This document shows positions 63,286 through 64,000 of a stretch of DNA of 64,000 nucleotides, piece by piece. Numbering within the stretch: position 1 is the first letter of the stretch; each line of letters starts with the position of its first letter. The stretch comes from Todiramphus chloris collaris (lineage: Eukaryota; Chordata; Aves; Coraciiformes; Alcedinidae), in the NCBI GenBank assembly GCA_025345505.1, contig JANVCC010000018.1:39481242-39545241 (forward strand), read 5' to 3'. Both the position numbers and the translations under genes were made by a program. The notes beneath the pieces were generated by a model. It saw only the letters and a list, made by a program, of their open reading frames with translations. It did not search any database and was not told the origin of the DNA.

Positions 63286-64000
63286 TTGTGGTATTTTCAC
63301 TTCAGAATGCATGCAAATCAAGCTTCAGATGATACAGCACTACTGATATGTAATAAAATAAATTAGTAAAGAATCCAGAACTCATCTCAACTTCACCATA
63401 TCACTGGCTTTACCAAATTAGAGATTTACCAAATCTGGGGCAAAGGTCTTGGAGATGTTTCAATGAAAAGAAACAGGAAAGGCGCACAGTGCTATACCTG
63501 CAGCCACATAATAAAGCTGTGGGCTCAATCCCGCTCCAGACTAAAAGAACAAGGGTTAGGCAGCTGACTTCAGTGGGTGCAGGATTAAGCTGCAAATCAT
63601 CAGTGTGAGCTTCACTGTATCATGACTCTGATGTATCATGATGTCTGAGAGTGGTTTTGTTCCTCTAAGGTAAAGGACAATTTGCAGCCTAAATGCTGAA
63701 TATTGCCAAGGGGCTGCTGTAGGTTCCAGGAGCTTGTCAAAGGCAGGAGTGGAGGACTGAATTTGTGGAGGAATGAACGGATTTGTTAAAGCTGTACTAA
63801 GCTGTTACTGTTTATTAAATTCAATTTGTCAAAGGTGTAGTATAAATTACTTTATCAGTGGCTTGTAAATGGCATCATCCTGTATGGGAAAGGGTAAAGA
63901 AAGGGTAAAGCAATGTATTTAATTTCCAATAAGCATCTAAAACATGTCATTCCAGAGAGCTGGGACTGACACATTTACCAATAAAGAAATGCAAGCACCA

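Larger units (their letters stand above)
56666..64000. other. Non-coding stretch, no recognisable gene
   Basis: No exon or RNA gene is recognised. The longest frame is on the - strand at 57215-57718 (167 codons), rich in serine, proline and leucine and without a known domain. The region holds a compound hairpin at 58673-58741, an A-rich tract at 58794-58842, a 17-bp-period duplication at 58858-58890, a T/G-rich tract at 60514-60604 and a G-rich patch at 63265-63285. The stretches around 58260-58790 and 62250-62470 read like conserved non-coding sequence but cannot be verified here. Confidence 0.5.

Noticed and set aside
1-64000. CRISPR arrays, operons, bacterial promoters and Shine-Dalgarno sites
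   Set aside because: The sequence is plainly vertebrate nuclear DNA with LINEs and an LTR. No regularly spaced repeats are present and bacterial signals do not apply.
1-64000. tRNA, U6, 5S, 7SK and Y RNA genes
   Set aside because: I looked for their characteristic internal blocks (A and B boxes, the U6 start, 5S internal control) and saw none on either strand. A covariance-model scan would be the decisive check.

Overview
This is a vertebrate nuclear window, almost certainly from a bird. It is AT-rich and dominated by non-coding sequence, and I recognise no host protein-coding exon, tRNA, rRNA or snRNA. The assignment rests on the transposons: several CR1 LINEs with the typical 3' tail (repeats of an ATTCTATG-like octamer) and a solo ERVL-type LTR that starts TGTCCTGG and carries a 5-bp target duplication. 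CR1 also occurs in turtles and crocodilians, but the mix of younger CR1 copies with this LTR type points to birds.

Layout. 1-5704: no recognisable gene, with a perfect 14-bp-arm hairpin at 850-882 and a polypyrimidine tract. 5705-5999: an old, decayed CR1 3' fragment (+). 6000-13121: nothing recognised beyond simple repeats and an AT-only tract. 13122-13771: probable LTR (+) with TATA box and polyadenylation signal. 13772-18019: nothing firm. 18020-21060: an ancient CR1 (+) split by a younger CR1 (18161-19895, +). The younger copy keeps much of the reverse transcriptase frame but has two in-frame stops, a frameshift and a damaged catalytic box. 21061-51394: about 30 kb without a recognisable gene. 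It holds simple repeats, a 56-bp alternating purine-pyrimidine run (46307-46362), a small palindrome and stretches that read like conserved non-coding sequence.

51395-56665 is a cluster of mobile elements: a CR1 (-) with an opposite-strand CR1 tail inserted in it, a second CR1 (-) with two in-frame stops, and the ERVL-type solo LTR (-) flanked by ATTAG duplications. 56666-64000: no recognisable gene. It holds a compound hairpin at 58673-58741 next to an A-rich tract, plus T/G- and G-rich simple sequence.

Nothing here forms an operon or pathway. The coherent story is insertion history: an ancient CR1 layer, younger CR1s inserted in and near it, and an LTR reduced to a solo copy by recombination. 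Family assignments come from recall of family hallmarks, not from a database search. I found no convincing new biological system.
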